Origin: Nitrososphaerales archaeon
GTDB lineage: Archaea > Thermoproteota > Nitrososphaeria > Nitrososphaerales > CADDZS01
Direction: 5' to 3'
Assembly: GCA_030043455.1 (NCBI GenBank)
Contig: JASHXQ010000054.1
Location: 1 to 6,374 of the forward strand
DNA length: 6,374 bases
A program made the translations under genes and the position numbers. Shown here one piece after another: positions 5,934-6,374 of this stretch; position 1 is the stretch's first letter; every line of letters starts with the position of its first letter. The notes beneath the pieces were generated by a model. The model saw only the letters and a list, made by a program, of their open reading frames with translations. It searched no databases and was not told the DNA's origin.

Positions 5934-6374
5934 ATGCTTCCCGTCCAACTGGATCTTTTCGGCGAAATTGTCGACGATACTTCCCTGCTCAGCTCGATTG
6001 CCATAATTTTAGGCGCTGTGTTCGTCGTCTTCCAGCTGAGGGACGACAGGAAGATGATCCAGGCGACGGTGCAGCAGGCAGAATCTTCTCAGGAACAGGC
6101 CCGGCTCACGACCGAGCAACTCAAGCAGAATTACGAACTTGCCACCGTGGATTTGATCACGGGGATCTATGATTTCGCCAACAGCCTGCAGGTGCAGCAA
6201 TCCTGGCTCACGGTCCTCAGCACCAAATTATCTACCCCGGATGATTTCGACAAGCTGCCCGACACTACAAGACTCGCCTTTCTACAGATGGCTTCTCTCT
6301 TTGAGTCCATCGGGCTCCTGGTCGAGAGAAACTATGTAAAATCGGATCTGATCGACGACATGTTTGCGACCCAG
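5934..6374 (+). CDS. N-terminal part of a single-helix membrane protein, DUF4760-like, cut by window edge
   Basis: ATG 5934 opens 147 codons that reach the last base of the window without a stop. A hydrophobic segment at about residues 19-34 (LLSSIAIILGAVFVVF) is followed by the basic QLRDDRKM, so the N-terminus is probably outside and the rest cytoplasmic. Residues about 42-68 are Gln/Glu-rich and helical, probably a short coiled coil. The C-terminal portion is helical with LASLFESIGLLVERNYV-like character (actual start MASLFES) and KSDLIDDMF. That pattern of a helix naming a small 'domain entry' before a downstream acidic helix recalls DUF4760 membrane proteins, but the assignment is from memory and moderate only. 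No good Shine-Dalgarno precedes the ATG. Function is unknown; it follows the dehalogenase by 47 bases in the same direction. Confidence 0.75.
   Translation, partial: MLPVQLDLFGEIVDDTSLLSSIAIILGAVFVVFQLRDDRKMIQATVQQAESSQEQARLTTEQLKQNYELATVDLITGIYDFANSLQVQQSWLTVLSTKLSTPDDFDKLPDTTRLAFLQMASLFESIGLLVERNYVKSDLIDDMFATQ

Overview
The window looks archaeal. The evidence is a COG1361-type secreted envelope protein rich in N-glycosylation sequons next to a LolD/MacB-type ABC ATPase, AT-rich TATA-like boxes about 35-45 bases upstream of starts, weak or absent Shine-Dalgarno sequences, and a short T-run instead of a hairpin terminator. Within Archaea, a member of Nitrososphaeria (Thaumarchaeota) or a related lineage is my best guess. 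That placement is an inference from gene style, not from a marker gene. Base composition is moderate and even, and I see no tRNA, rRNA, CRISPR array or insertion sequence.

Layout. On the minus strand, bases 1763 to 1 form an operon-like pair. A complete ABC-transporter ATPase (1763-1029) is followed after one base by a secreted protein with repeated Ig-like domains that runs off the left edge (1027-2). An intergenic stretch (1764-1976) carries a perfect 12-base palindrome, TTTAAGCTTAAA, placed almost symmetrically between the ATPase start and a small plus-strand ORF (1852-1980). It may be a bidirectional promoter. The small ORF's stop overlaps the start of the next gene.

On the plus strand, 1980-4454 encodes a molybdenum hydroxylase large subunit (CoxL/XdhB family). 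It contains an unusual low-complexity insert: an acidic patch, then Gly/Ser-rich sequence with four Ser-Trp-Gln repeats. No FeS or FAD subunit gene lies beside it. Next come a small HExxH putative metallopeptidase (4517-5116), a type II 2-haloacid dehalogenase with every catalytic residue of the family (5173-5886), and the 5' part of a one-helix membrane protein resembling DUF4760 (5934 to the right edge).

Function. The left operon probably serves cell-envelope export or a MacB-like transporter. The plus-strand genes are co-directional but have recognisable gaps and promoter-like sequences between them, so they need not be one operon. The hydroxylase and the dehalogenase both suggest oxidation or detoxification of small organic compounds, but nothing here shows that they act in one pathway. 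The items most worth a second look are the SWQ/Gly-Ser insert inside an otherwise intact molybdoenzyme, the overlapping small ORF, and the shared palindromic promoter.
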